From CAZZKG01 sp964654825 (lineage in GTDB: Bacteria; Gemmatimonadota; CAZMKB01): 64,000 nt of DNA. Below the pieces are notes generated by a model. The model did no database searches. It worked only from the letters and a program-made list of their open reading frames with translations, and was not told where the DNA came from. Position numbers and translations under genes: made by a program. The DNA lies in the NCBI GenBank assembly GCA_964654825.1, contig CAZZKG010000012.1, positions 12,244 through 76,243 on the forward strand, written 5' to 3'. The stretch's first letter is position 1, and every line of letters starts with the position of its first letter. Below, in pieces: positions 42,136-51,107 of this stretch.

Positions 42136-43371
42136 TCATGAGGAGACCGGATCCACGATCTTCCCGATAAAGAGAATAGTCCCCGACAAGTGCTCCCTGA
42201 TCGCAAAGAGAAAGGGCCTGTCCACCAACATGAGGGTTGGACCGCCCGCTGAGGTTTCTCCCATTTCGACATCTGTCACTGCCGCGGCCTCTGTTCCCTC
42301 CTCATCCACCTGGACGAAAGTTTTGTGCTTCACCTTGCTGATAAAGAGACTGCGGTCTATACACATCCCTGAAAAGTCGGCACTGGAGGGGTCGAAGGCC
42401 ACGCCCATTCCGATCGCCTCGAGTACGCTATTCAATAAAAGATCGTACTCGAGTGTGAACTTCGGCATCTCAAGGTGGACCTGACGCTTGTCGAAGCCAC
42501 TCATCCACCCGTCCCAGGTCGACTGAGAGATCTGGGAGATGAGGAGATCCAGATCCTGGTCTTCTAAGGGCAGGATAACCGTCATGCTGAATGCTTCTTC
42601 CCCATACGGCAGATCCACGGCCTGGAAGCTCTCCGCCCACGAATAGTCGAGATCCCCCTCGAGCGTCATCATTTTACAATTTTTTTTCGATCCGTCGGTA
42701 AGGTTGAAGTTGCCGTCTCTCGTTCTATTTTTCTCGAACTGGTAGGTCCAGGTACCCTTGAAGTAGATCGCGTTGATGAGGAACATCACCAAGTATGGGT
42801 CGATTGGGTCGTCCACGATCTCCTCGATTCTCCCGTTGGTGTTTTCGCTCACCCAGGCGTTGATCTTCGAGACGGCCCCCGGAGCACCGAAGTCGAGTCC
42901 TGTAACGAGGGCGCCGAAGTAGTCCGTGGTCCGTTTGATGAAATCCTTCTCCACCGGGAGCTCCTTCCTGTACCAGATGGAGTTTGCGATCTCGAGAGTC
43001 ACGTCGGGATCGAGATTGAGGAGGAGATCGGTAAGCCCGCTGTAGGATTCGTTGATCTGTTCGAGCGTCATTCCACCGAACTCTAGCGTCCGGCTCATAG
43101 CGGATTCGGTGGACCCCGCTGCCCCGTTATAGGTCATCCCTAGAGCCATAGAGACCGAGAGCGGAGAAATGAAGATGTTCTTCACCCCCTCCTGCCTGTT
43201 TACTTCTCCGAAGAGCTTCAGGCCGAAACCGTTGACAGACTCGACCAGTTGCGTCTCGGAGAGCGTGAGATTCCTCCAGGCTAATCCTTCTGGAGCATAC
43301 GGGAGCCTGTCGCAGTGAAGAAATCCGAGAGAGAGACATACGAAAACGGGGGGAATCCACTTCCTTCTCAT
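42136..43371 (-). CDS. Serpin-family protease inhibitor, secreted or lipoprotein-like
   Basis: A 411-residue serpin. GGAGGTGC precedes two adjacent ATGs (43374, 43371); the second has better spacing. The signal peptide ends near LSLGFLHC, possibly a non-standard lipobox. NIFISPLSVSMALGMTYNGA is the helix B/C signature, LINAIYFKGTWTYQFEK the shutter strand 3A, VHLEMPKFTLEYDLLLN the conserved s2C region, and FVQVDEEGTEAAAVTDVEMG the hinge of the reactive-centre loop. DRPFLFAIREHLSGTILFIG is the C-terminal signature. Small residues in the hinge (EEGTEAAA) are as in inhibitory serpins, so it should trap serine or cysteine proteases. P1 cannot be set with confidence. Confidence 0.92.
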   Translation of the reverse strand: MRRKWIPPVFVCLSLGFLHCDRLPYAPEGLAWRNLTLSETQLVESVNGFGLKLFGEVNRQEGVKNIFISPLSVSMALGMTYNGAAGSTESAMSRTLEFGGMTLEQINESYSGLTDLLLNLDPDVTLEIANSIWYRKELPVEKDFIKRTTDYFGALVTGLDFGAPGAVSKINAWVSENTNGRIEEIVDDPIDPYLVMFLINAIYFKGTWTYQFEKNRTRDGNFNLTDGSKKNCKMMTLEGDLDYSWAESFQAVDLPYGEEAFSMTVILPLEDQDLDLLISQISQSTWDGWMSGFDKRQVHLEMPKFTLEYDLLLNSVLEAIGMGVAFDPSSADFSGMCIDRSLFISKVKHKTFVQVDEEGTEAAAVTDVEMGETSAGGPTLMLVDRPFLFAIREHLSGTILFIGKIVDPVSS

Positions 43372-43645
43372 CATGCACCTCCGGAGTGCGGCCGGATTTT
43401 TGCTCCTCATTGAGTCGATACTATATTATAGATCTCGTGGAGAAGAAAAGTTTCATATTGAATAAATTTCTGTTCGGGTCTACCACCCCTCCTCCGATCA
43501 CGGCATGCATCCAGGTTGAAGATTCATCTTCCGTCCAGCTCCTTGCGTGATCGGCAGTTCCTGCGTAATATCTTCTCCAACAGAACAGTCCTGATCCCAA
43601 ACACGATCGGAGGGAGTCAAAACGGCCGGAGAAAACATACTCGCA

Positions 43646-45068
43646 GTGTACCCGGAACGTATCAGACAGCGGGTTTTCGACAGGATGCCGCCGCTTGGAA
43701 TGGCGTGGATCGCAGCCGTGCTGAGGGAATCAGGACAAACAGTGCGTCTGGTCGACGAACAGGTCGAAGAGGCGGACATAGCGAACCTCACCGCAGAGTT
43801 AACCCCTTCACTGGTACTGATCGGGGGGGACGAGTCATTCCCGATTCGAGGCATTCCAGAGAGCACGGCAGGCGAAAGTCGCCTATCCCCCGGCAACAGT
43901 CGTCTACGGCGGCCCTCATGCCTCATTCACCGCGGAATCGACGCTAACCCACATCCCGGACATCGACATCGTAGTCCATGGCGAGGGTGAGCAAACAGTG
44001 ATCGAACTTCTCCGGTGGAAGCAGGCCGGCGGAGAATGCGGTGAGCTTTCGGGGATCAGGGGCATTTCCTACCGAAACGAGGACCGGGCCGTCAGCACTC
44101 CACTTCGTCCCTTTAATCGAGCGCTTGATTCGCTGCCGCTCCCCGCCCGCGATCTTCTCCACATCGATCGATACGACATGAGACTCGACTATCTCAACGA
44201 GCCGGCCCTGCACATCATGACGGCGAGAGGCTGCCCGTTTGCCTGCTCCTTCTGTTCGGCCTCGAAGATGTTCGGGCGCTCGTATGCCATGCGAAGACCG
44301 GATCTCGTAGTCGATGAGATCGAACACCTCATTGAGAAGTACGGGATATCGGGTGTCAAGATATTCGACAGTACGTTCACTATCAGCCGGGAACATGTTC
44401 TGACTTTCTGTGACGAACTCGAACGGCGTGGTATGGTTATGCCCTGGGAGTGCGAAGTGCGGGTTGGTTCGGTTGACAAACCGCTGCTCGAACGAATGAG
44501 GAAGGCCGGCTGCTACTACATCGACATCGGTATCGAATCTGCCGACCAGGGGGTTCTCGATGAAATGCACAAGGGGATCAAAATCGAGGAAGCGGAGATG
44601 CTCCTCTCCTGGTGTCGAGAACTGGGGATCCGGACAAAAGCCTTTTTCACGGTCGGCCACATCGGGGAGACGGTGGAAGCGGCAGGGCGTACCATTTCTT
44701 TCATCAGGAAAAACCGATCGAAGATAACCCTCATCGGTTACAATCCGGGTATCCGCACCTACCCCGGTACCAGGGTCGAAGAGTACGCCCACACCAACAA
44801 CCTGCTCCCGACCGGTTTCGACTGGTCAGTGCCGTACGAGAACCGTGAATACCTGAAGATATACCGGCCGGTCGACAACATCCCCCTGCTCCTTCAACCC
44901 GGGATGAGTATCGATGAGCTGCGGCGCCTCAGGCAGCGATATATTCTGTCACGGGTTCTGGACTTCCGTTTCTGGCTATTCAAACTGAAGCTCCTCTGGA
45001 AACACGGAGAGCTTGGCACCTACATCCTGCTGGGCCTCAAAGGATTGCTAAAAAGAAGGAAGGGATAA
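43646..45068 (+). pseudogene. B12-binding-domain radical SAM protein, frameshifted at a G7 run
   Basis: Two frames form one protein. Frame 1 (43646-about 43829) gives the cobalamin-binding N-terminus: AVYPERIRQRVFDRMPPLGM and LVDEQVEEADIANL ending SLVLIGG. Removing one G from the G7 run at 43823-43829 continues as TSHSRFEAF and VVYGGPHASFTAEST, then HGEGEQTVIELL and the second frame (43998-45068). The latter has TARGCPFACSFCSASKMFG, the C-x3-C-x2-C cluster of radical SAM enzymes of the anaerobic cyclase (BchE)-like class. No ATG/GTG/TTG with a ribosome site precedes frame 1; GGAGGG points to an ACG at 43622. It may be a sequencing error or a decayed gene. Substrate unknown. Confidence 0.8.
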
Positions 45069-45074
45069 TCGCCC

Positions 45075-46316
45075 TCACTTCGCCAGGAGCATTTTCCGTG
45101 CGGGAAGCGGCTTTCCATCGACCACGAGGAGGTAGAAATAGATGCCGGAGGGAGAGTCTTCACCGTAATCCGTTTTTCCGTCCCAGTGGACCGTGTAGCG
45201 TCCGGGAGGGAGTCGGTCATCCACAAGCCTCTTCACCAGCTTCCCACGGGCATTGTAAACCGTCACCGCCACGTATTGAAGGCCACTGCCGCTTTCGTCT
45301 TCTGGGAGGCCGTAGGATATCTGCGTGCTTGGATTGAACGGATTCGGGAAATTCTGCTCGAGTTCGATCGCTCTCGGTAGATTCACGATTTCCTCATCAT
45401 CGACCCCCAGCTGACCACTGATCGTGAAGCATTCGTCGCTGTAGTCATAGATTTCGGGATTCCCGTATTTTTCGAGCTTCATGATACACTGACCCGACTC
45501 AAGAAATGGAACCGTCCACTTCCATTTTCCGTCATTGAGCGTTCTGTTCTTGATTATCTCCCAGGTATAGCCGTCATCGGTCGAAAGCCAGATCCTGATT
45601 TTCTCGATCTCGGGAGGTGTGCTCCACTCTACCGTGTAACTCGAACCGGCAGAGATTTCTTCACCACCACTCGGATTGAGGAGACACAGATCGTCATCAG
45701 TATCTTCACCATTCTCATCGATGGTGAAATATGCATCACTATAGTCATAGATGTTCGGGTTCCCCTGTTTTTCCAGCTTGAGGATACACTGATCCGACAG
45801 GATATCGGGAACGTCCCATGTCCAGCTTCCGGTGTTCTCTGCATTATCTTTGATTATCTCCCAGGTATAGCCGTCATCGGTCGAAAGCCAGATCCTGATT
45901 TTCTCGATCTCGGGATGCGCTTCCCATGAAATGGTATAGCTGGAACCCGAGCGGAGCTTTTCCCCTCCATTGGGGCGAACCAGGTGCAGGACATCGGTCA
46001 AGTCGGATCCAGCCACATACGAGATCTCCTCCGACAGGCCGCTCTCGTTGTTTGCGTTGTCAAAGGCGGAAAGAGCGAAATAGTAGGTCGTTCCGATTTC
46101 GAAGCCGTCTACGGTATATTCGATCACATTTCCCGTGTTGATGATCGTTGAGTAATCCCCGGGAGCTGTTCCGAAATAGAGTTTGTAACCGGCGAGATCG
46201 GATTCGGTATTTGGATTCCAGTCAAGCGTGATCGAAATGGGAAAAAGCTGCACGGGGAAGAGCAGAAAGAGAGCAATAACCACTATTGGGACAAAACACA
46301 CTCTGAACCGATTCAT
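45075..46316 (-). CDS. Secreted protein: Fn3 domain, duplicated Ig-like modules, FlgD-Ig-like C-terminus
   Basis: A 413-residue protein. ATG 46316 has GGGGGA 4-5 nt ahead and a signal peptide follows (FLLFPVQLFPIS). Residues about 30-120 are an Fn3 domain (LDWNPNTESDLAGYKLYFG). Two near-identical modules of 100 residues follow (about 128-225 and 228-325), each with KIRIWLSTDDGYTWEIIK, encoded by a 66-bp exact DNA repeat 300 bp apart. The end opens LEQNFPNPFNPSTQISYGL, a variant of the NYPNPFNP sorting module, and closes YLLVVDGKPLPARKMLLAK. Likely exported; binding partner unknown. Confidence 0.8.
   Translation of the reverse strand: MNRFRVCFVPIVVIALFLLFPVQLFPISITLDWNPNTESDLAGYKLYFGTAPGDYSTIINTGNVIEYTVDGFEIGTTYYFALSAFDNANNESGLSEEISYVAGSDLTDVLHLVRPNGGEKLRSGSSYTISWEAHPEIEKIRIWLSTDDGYTWEIIKDNAENTGSWTWDVPDILSDQCILKLEKQGNPNIYDYSDAYFTIDENGEDTDDDLCLLNPSGGEEISAGSSYTVEWSTPPEIEKIRIWLSTDDGYTWEIIKNRTLNDGKWKWTVPFLESGQCIMKLEKYGNPEIYDYSDECFTISGQLGVDDEEIVNLPRAIELEQNFPNPFNPSTQISYGLPEDESGSGLQYVAVTVYNARGKLVKRLVDDRLPPGRYTVHWDGKTDYGEDSPSGIYFYLLVVDGKPLPARKMLLAK
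45550..45615. repeat. 66-bp direct repeat, copy A
   Basis: Identical base for base to 45850-45915, exactly 300 bp away, inside the gene at 45075-46316. It encodes the IRIWLSTDDGYTWEIIK core of two tandem modules and marks a recent 100-codon duplication. Confidence 0.9.
45850..45915. repeat. 66-bp direct repeat, copy B
   Basis: Second copy of the 45550-45615 repeat, same orientation. Flanking bases diverge immediately on both sides, while the surrounding protein modules remain similar. Confidence 0.9.
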
Positions 46317-46696
46317 TATTTCCCCCACGGTGTTGCCTAAAGCGAACCCAACCGGTACCAAACTGGGGGATTATTACGCATATTGCATGCCATTGAGAAG
46401 TAAGCGTGGCCTTACTACTCTTTCGTGGTGTAACTGGTACATATTTATACACTTTGTAGGTTCCTGACACAACAAAGCTCGTGATCGGCCTCGCAGGTTT
46501 CTCCTGATCAATATTCTCCGGCGGGAAAAATCTTCCTACATATCTTCCGGCGTAATCAATACAAGGAGGAACCTGAATGGTCCTGTTCATCCATACGGTG
46601 ACGTTTCGAGGTTCTGGAGGTACCCGAACCACAGGGCGTGAGGAAGGGGAATATGAGAATCCTCAAGGGCGGTGTCCTTATCCATCGCCGGCTGGA
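46317..46696. other. Intergenic region between the GHL15-like and Fn3/FlgD genes
   Basis: 380 bp. A 137-codon minus-strand frame (46222-46632) crosses it but overlaps the start of the next gene, has no family match and no good ribosome site, so I do not call it. No promoter with both boxes or terminator hairpin was recognised. Confidence 0.4.
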
Positions 46697-48349
46697 CTAC
46701 GGCCGGATTCTCAATCCTTCAGGAGGAGCCGGAGGTGTGGTGTCCGAATCAGAAGTATTAAGAAGGATGTAACCATCTTTCGGCGAAATGCTCAGCGTTC
46801 CAGAGACCAGACCTCCATCATTGTGCTGCGGATCCTGGATACCGCTGATCTTTTTGTACAGATTCTGCCCGAGTCCTGATACCACCCGGGTTTCGTCGGT
46901 GGGATTTACGAGAGCAATACCGTTCTCGAAGTCTCTCCTCCACACACGTGAATCGATATTCTCCGCCTCATCCTCATCGGCACTCCAGCCGGCGGCTTCG
47001 AGGAGATCGTCAAGTTTGACGGCAGGATCGTTCACGTCGAATGAAGGACCATTGGCTTTGCCGAGATAGTGAGTGAATGAGGCATAGTGTTGGATGACCT
47101 GGCTCCCATCCGCATGTGAGGCTCTCAGATCATATTTACTCCGCCTCGTGAATCCCCGGTAACAGTCCAAGAATTGATTTGCGTCCTTGCTTCCATAGTA
47201 GACCTGTTCCCCATCGATTTGCAAAACACCGCTGGATGCGAATCCATCAGTTGATGAGACAGGAATGGTGGTCTGTTCGGCATCGACACTCTGACTGAGA
47301 TTGGTTATGCTTGCATTCACACTCCCATCATCCTTCACCGAGAATTCATCGTACCAGATGATCTCAGAGTGATAGTGACTTCCGTAGTCGATGCTGTAAT
47401 AATTATCAGTCATCAGAGTAGCACAGAGAGTGAACCTCATCAAATCATAATCCGTCAGATTCGGTCCCGACAAGCTGCCGTTGATGATACACACTTTCGG
47501 TGTCCGCGATCCATCAACAAGGTATTTATGATTCGTACAGAAATAGTGGATGTTCTTACTGCTGCTTGGACGGAAACTCTCCTGAAACTTTCCGTTGAGT
47601 CCATCGAGTGCGCCACGGTGAAGGCCATTACCGATAATGATGATGTCCTCTGCGAGTGCCCGCGTGTTGTCGAGAAGGGTCAGCGCACCTTGCGACCATA
47701 TATTCGAAAAAACCGGTTCATCACCATTTGTATCTCGATCGTATTCGGGTATCCCATTCCTGTTCGCATCCTTGACATCAGGATGCATCCACGAAAGGTT
47801 GTCTGCGAACGTGTCATAGAAGATGCCGTCCCAGTGCGAGTAGAGGGCTATATGTTCATTGATGGTCCATTCAGCGAGGAACTGATTCGGCTTCACCCCA
47901 TTGGGGTGACTGCCGGATGCGGCATCCATATTTGTCATATTGATCAGAATCGAGGGAAAATTTTCATAGTCCAGGATGTTCCCTTGGTAATCCCGAAGCC
48001 ACCAATCGTATTCTTCACATGCATCTGCGATGGGGGAGTTTGGATTTTCATTGGGATTCGCATTTGCGGATTGCACATACATTAGCAGTATGATGTCCGG
48101 GTTGAGTTCTTTGATTGTATCGACAAACCCTCTCTGCCTCTCCGTTTCATCGAGTTTTTTCTCAATGACAAGAAGATCAAATCTCGAAAGAGGCTCAACC
48201 TCCCGTTCATACAGCGAATGCGGGAGGAAGCAGTTTGCCAGTCTCGGAAATTCCGGATCCTCCGATCCAAAAATCGCAGAATGGTAGACGAGAATACTCA
48301 CAAGACACAGTAAGACGGGGGCAAGAAAACGAACTGCTTTTCGTATCAT
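46697..48349 (-). CDS. Putative secreted glycoside hydrolase, GHL15-like
   Basis: A 550-residue protein with GGAGAATATC before ATG 48349 and a signal peptide (residues 1-28). It then resembles the glycosyl-hydrolase-like family 15 (GHL15) TIM barrel: FDLLVIEKKLDETERQRGFV, IILLMYVQSANANP, FLAEWTINEHIALYSHWDGI, then FYDTFADNLSWMHPDVKDAN with acidic residues where this family has its catalytic Asp, and IIIIGNGLH. A polar insert near residues 345-420 has a short beta pattern. The protein stops right after DTTPPAPPEGLRIRP, normally the opening of an Fn3 domain, so the C-terminus looks cut short. Substrate unknown; assignment is from remembered family features. Confidence 0.65.
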   Translation of the reverse strand: MIRKAVRFLAPVLLCLVSILVYHSAIFGSEDPEFPRLANCFLPHSLYEREVEPLSRFDLLVIEKKLDETERQRGFVDTIKELNPDIILLMYVQSANANPNENPNSPIADACEEYDWWLRDYQGNILDYENFPSILINMTNMDAASGSHPNGVKPNQFLAEWTINEHIALYSHWDGIFYDTFADNLSWMHPDVKDANRNGIPEYDRDTNGDEPVFSNIWSQGALTLLDNTRALAEDIIIIGNGLHRGALDGLNGKFQESFRPSSSKNIHYFCTNHKYLVDGSRTPKVCIINGSLSGPNLTDYDLMRFTLCATLMTDNYYSIDYGSHYHSEIIWYDEFSVKDDGSVNASITNLSQSVDAEQTTIPVSSTDGFASSGVLQIDGEQVYYGSKDANQFLDCYRGFTRRSKYDLRASHADGSQVIQHYASFTHYLGKANGPSFDVNDPAVKLDDLLEAAGWSADEDEAENIDSRVWRRDFENGIALVNPTDETRVVSGLGQNLYKKISGIQDPQHNDGGLVSGTLSISPKDGYILLNTSDSDTTPPAPPEGLRIRP

Positions 48350-48973
48350 GATATTCTCCGAATCAATCGATCAGGGAAACCGGTATCCCTGAACAAGCAA
48401 AAAATATGCCATGGCACGGTCGCCCCCGGATACGGATGAATCTCAGTTTTCAACTTTCTGCATCCCCCCACACAAGTCTATAGATGGATTATTGTAACTC
48501 GTTCGTGTACTGCGAGATGTATTGAGAGAATCGAGATATCGGATAACCAATCACACATCGTTGTGATACATATTGATCAAAAGGCAGACAGGATAAGAAC
48601 CCCGGGAACGATCAGTTACCAGGTCTGTCAGAATCGATCGATGAAAAGTTTTCTGAGCAGCACGATATTTGTACTACCGTCTGTGCGACAGGTGGATATG
48701 ATTACTGCTGTTCAGACCTTTCTCACGCAGGAACATGCAATATGTATCGATTAATAAACTGTGAGAGGAATATTGTAGTACTGAATATGAGAAAGATGAA
48801 TGTAGGAGGATTCGTCCCAGGAGAGAATTATGGACTGTTTTTATTGAGAGAGTCCAGACAAGCAGGTACGGTTTGACTTTTTCTCCTGATTGGGATATCC
48901 TATACGGATTCATAGTCAGAAAAATCGGCCCGAGTATATCCCGGGGATGATCCCCGCAGGAGTTTCAATCTTG
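48350..48973. other. AT-rich intergenic region, no gene seen
   Basis: About 620 bp between divergent genes. Small frames on both strands (48563-48754 plus, 48674-48913 minus) show no ribosome site, no domain and base composition unlike nearby genes. A short inverted repeat, CAGGGA...TCCCTG, lies near 48371-48390. No tRNA cloverleaf or terminator with a T-run was recognised. Confidence 0.5.
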
Positions 48974-49738
48974 ATGTCCCGGCGAGAAAAAAAAGGGGTG
49001 TTGTCTGACCTGTCGGAGTTGAGCCGACAGGCGATGATCGAAGGAAAGAAAATAGATCTCAGTGGATGTTATTATGGAGATCCACACTGGAAAGGCGCAG
49101 TATCCCGGGACATCCCGGAATACTATTATTTACTCGCCGGTCTTGTGAGGATCAAGGAACTCACGCACATACTGGAGATCGGCACCCACTTTGGCGGAGC
49201 AATCATGTCCATGAATCATGGACTCAGCAGAGACGCCGCATCGAGAAGTCGACTGGTCACCGTCGATCTCACCCACTTGAATGAAGAAGGATTTCAGAGG
49301 CATCGTGGTATTAATCGCATACAGGGTGATGCTCTCAACCCGAAAGTAGTAAAACAGGTGACACGCTACTTCGACAGGAGTATCGATCTACTTTTCGTGG
49401 ACACAATACACTATTACCGCCAGGCCTTCTACTCGGCTGCGATCTACGCTAATCGTCTCCAGCCGACGATCATCGTTTTCGATGATATCCATCTCAACAG
49501 TTCGATGAACAGGCTCTGGAATTATGTCACAGAGCTCTTCGAAGGTCTAACCTATGACGCTTCCGCGCTCTGCGATCGGGAGCGTGCCGGTATCGGTTTA
49601 CTTGCATGCCGGTACCCTTTTACATGGTCGGAAAAAAACCTGTCCCTGTGGAGGCACTTCTGGGCCGCAAGAAGAGGTGTCGCCCGACATGTGCCACGGC
49701 AGCTGAGAGCACTGCTGAAGCATAAACTGTTTTTCTGA
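48974..49738 (+). CDS. Class I SAM-dependent methyltransferase-like protein
   Basis: A protein of about 254 residues. ATG 48974 is preferred (CAGGAG 11 nt ahead, with a TTG at 48971); the frame goes back to 48890. The Rossmann core shows HILEIGTHFGGAIMSM (motif I, near residue 62), LVTVDLTHLNEE (motif II acidic), RIQGDALNP (motif III) and DLLFVDTIHYYRQAFY with PTIIVFDDIHLNSSMN. This pattern matches Methyltransf_24 and cephalosporin-hydroxylase-like families, often in polysaccharide or secondary-metabolite loci. The C-terminus is basic (RRGVARHVPRQLRALLKHK). Substrate unknown, and neighbours give no clue. Confidence 0.65.
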   Translation: MSRREKKGVLSDLSELSRQAMIEGKKIDLSGCYYGDPHWKGAVSRDIPEYYYLLAGLVRIKELTHILEIGTHFGGAIMSMNHGLSRDAASRSRLVTVDLTHLNEEGFQRHRGINRIQGDALNPKVVKQVTRYFDRSIDLLFVDTIHYYRQAFYSAAIYANRLQPTIIVFDDIHLNSSMNRLWNYVTELFEGLTYDASALCDRERAGIGLLACRYPFTWSEKNLSLWRHFWAARRGVARHVPRQLRALLKHKLFF

Positions 49739-49762
49739 TCCCTTCTCTGATTGAAGATCTCT

Positions 49763-51103
49763 CTATCCCGCCGGCTCAGCCGCAGGCTTCAACGTCAGCA
49801 GATGTCTGATGACCAGGAGTGCACCGGGCAGCACCATAAGCAGTCCATGAGCGAAGACCACGAACATCCAGAACCTTATCGGCTCCTGGGATACGATGTA
49901 CGGTTGTCCCTGCACCCGCTCGAGGTACGTCTGCAGGACACCTGCCACAGCGAACCCGAGACTCATCCCGAGGACGCCCAGAGACATCAACCAGAATCCA
50001 AGACGCCCTCCCTTTTCCAGGTATCTGCCGTCGGGAAAACCTTTCAGGCGTGGCAGAGCATAGTAGAAAAACGTGAGATTGATCAGTACATAAGCGCCGT
50101 AGAATGCGAGGTGTCCGTGTGACACGGTAACCTGGCTGCCGTGCGTGTAGTAGTTGATCATGGGTAAGGTGTGGGCAAAACCGAACAGCCCGGCACCTAT
50201 GACGTGAAGGATCACATTCGCCCAGAGATAGATCCAGGTCAGTTTCGGTTCGAAAGCACGTTTACTCTGTTTGGCGTGAATATACGTGTCATAAAGCATC
50301 AGGAATATGGGGAGAGGTTCGAGAGCCGAAAAAATACCACCAACCCACAACCAGTACCTCGGTGCCCCGAGCCAGTAATAGTGGTGCCCCGTCCCGGCGA
50401 TTCCGGTAAAAAGAAAGAGCCCGAGCTCGACATAGAGCCATTTTTCTATGATTTTCCTCTCCACTCCCGTGAGTTTTATGAGAACGAATGCCGTAATCGC
50501 TGCCGTAATCAACTCCCAGGCACCCTCGACCCACAGGTGAATAACCCACCACCAGTAATACCAGTCTACCGCGAGGTTCCTGTAGAATGGAATCCCAAAA
50601 AGATACAGAACGGAGAGAAAGACGAGTCCCGCCAGGAGAGATCCCTGAACGGGTGTCCACTGCTTTGCCTTGATCATGGTGATACCCACATTAAAAAGGA
50701 ACATCAGTGCGGCAACGACAATGACCAGGTCGAGAGGGCGTGGAATTTCAAGGAGCGGCCGTCCCTGTGTCCATCCGAAGAGAAACCCGACGAGGGCCGT
50801 AACCCCGGTCGCGACGAGGAGGATGAGCTGTACAATGGCGAGTTTCGGTGAGGCCAGTTCTCTCCCGGTCTCCTCCGGAACGATGTAGAAGGTCGCCCCC
50901 ATGAACCCCAGGAGCAGCCACAGGACGAGGAGATTCGTGTGCATGGCGCGGGATGTGGAAAACGGGAATACGTCAACCACACCCTGTGGGATAGTGACAA
51001 AATACTGCACGGCGAGCCACAACCCCATCATGATCTGCAGTGCAAAAAGAAGAAGTGCGATTACAAAATAAGCGTGTGCAACCCGCTGGCTCTGGTATTT
51101 CAT
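49763..51103 (-). CDS. norB: Nitric oxide reductase large subunit (cNOR)
   Basis: A 446-residue haem-copper-oxidase-superfamily protein with about 12 membrane helices; it reduces NO to N2O at a haem b3/FeB centre. ATG 51103 has AGGTGACATC ahead. RAMHTNLLVLWLLLGFMGA supplies a haem His; VIHLWVEGAWELITAAITAF is the NorB hallmark with FeB His and the Glu that replaces the oxidase Tyr; GTGHHYYWLGAPRYW gives the two further FeB His; SHGHLAFYGAYVLINL gives haem His ligands near the C-terminus. No N-terminal quinol-oxidising extension is present, so electrons come through NorC. It starts 4 nt after norC. Confidence 0.93.
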   Translation of the reverse strand: MKYQSQRVAHAYFVIALLLFALQIMMGLWLAVQYFVTIPQGVVDVFPFSTSRAMHTNLLVLWLLLGFMGATFYIVPEETGRELASPKLAIVQLILLVATGVTALVGFLFGWTQGRPLLEIPRPLDLVIVVAALMFLFNVGITMIKAKQWTPVQGSLLAGLVFLSVLYLFGIPFYRNLAVDWYYWWWVIHLWVEGAWELITAAITAFVLIKLTGVERKIIEKWLYVELGLFLFTGIAGTGHHYYWLGAPRYWLWVGGIFSALEPLPIFLMLYDTYIHAKQSKRAFEPKLTWIYLWANVILHVIGAGLFGFAHTLPMINYYTHGSQVTVSHGHLAFYGAYVLINLTFFYYALPRLKGFPDGRYLEKGGRLGFWLMSLGVLGMSLGFAVAGVLQTYLERVQGQPYIVSQEPIRFWMFVVFAHGLLMVLPGALLVIRHLLTLKPAAEPAG

Positions 51104-51107
51104 GATG

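Noticed and set aside
43823..43990. Programmed frameshifting as the explanation for the B12-radical SAM break
   Set aside because: A G7 run could slip, but I see no stimulatory hairpin or upstream Shine-Dalgarno-like element at the right distance, so error or decay is simpler.
46222..46632. 137-codon minus-strand ORF between two secreted-protein genes
   Set aside because: It overlaps the signal-peptide region of the gene starting at 46316, lacks a ribosome site and any family pattern.
48563..48913. Small ORFs in the AT-rich region before the methyltransferase
   Set aside because: No ribosome sites, no recognisable domains, and start/stop content as expected by chance.
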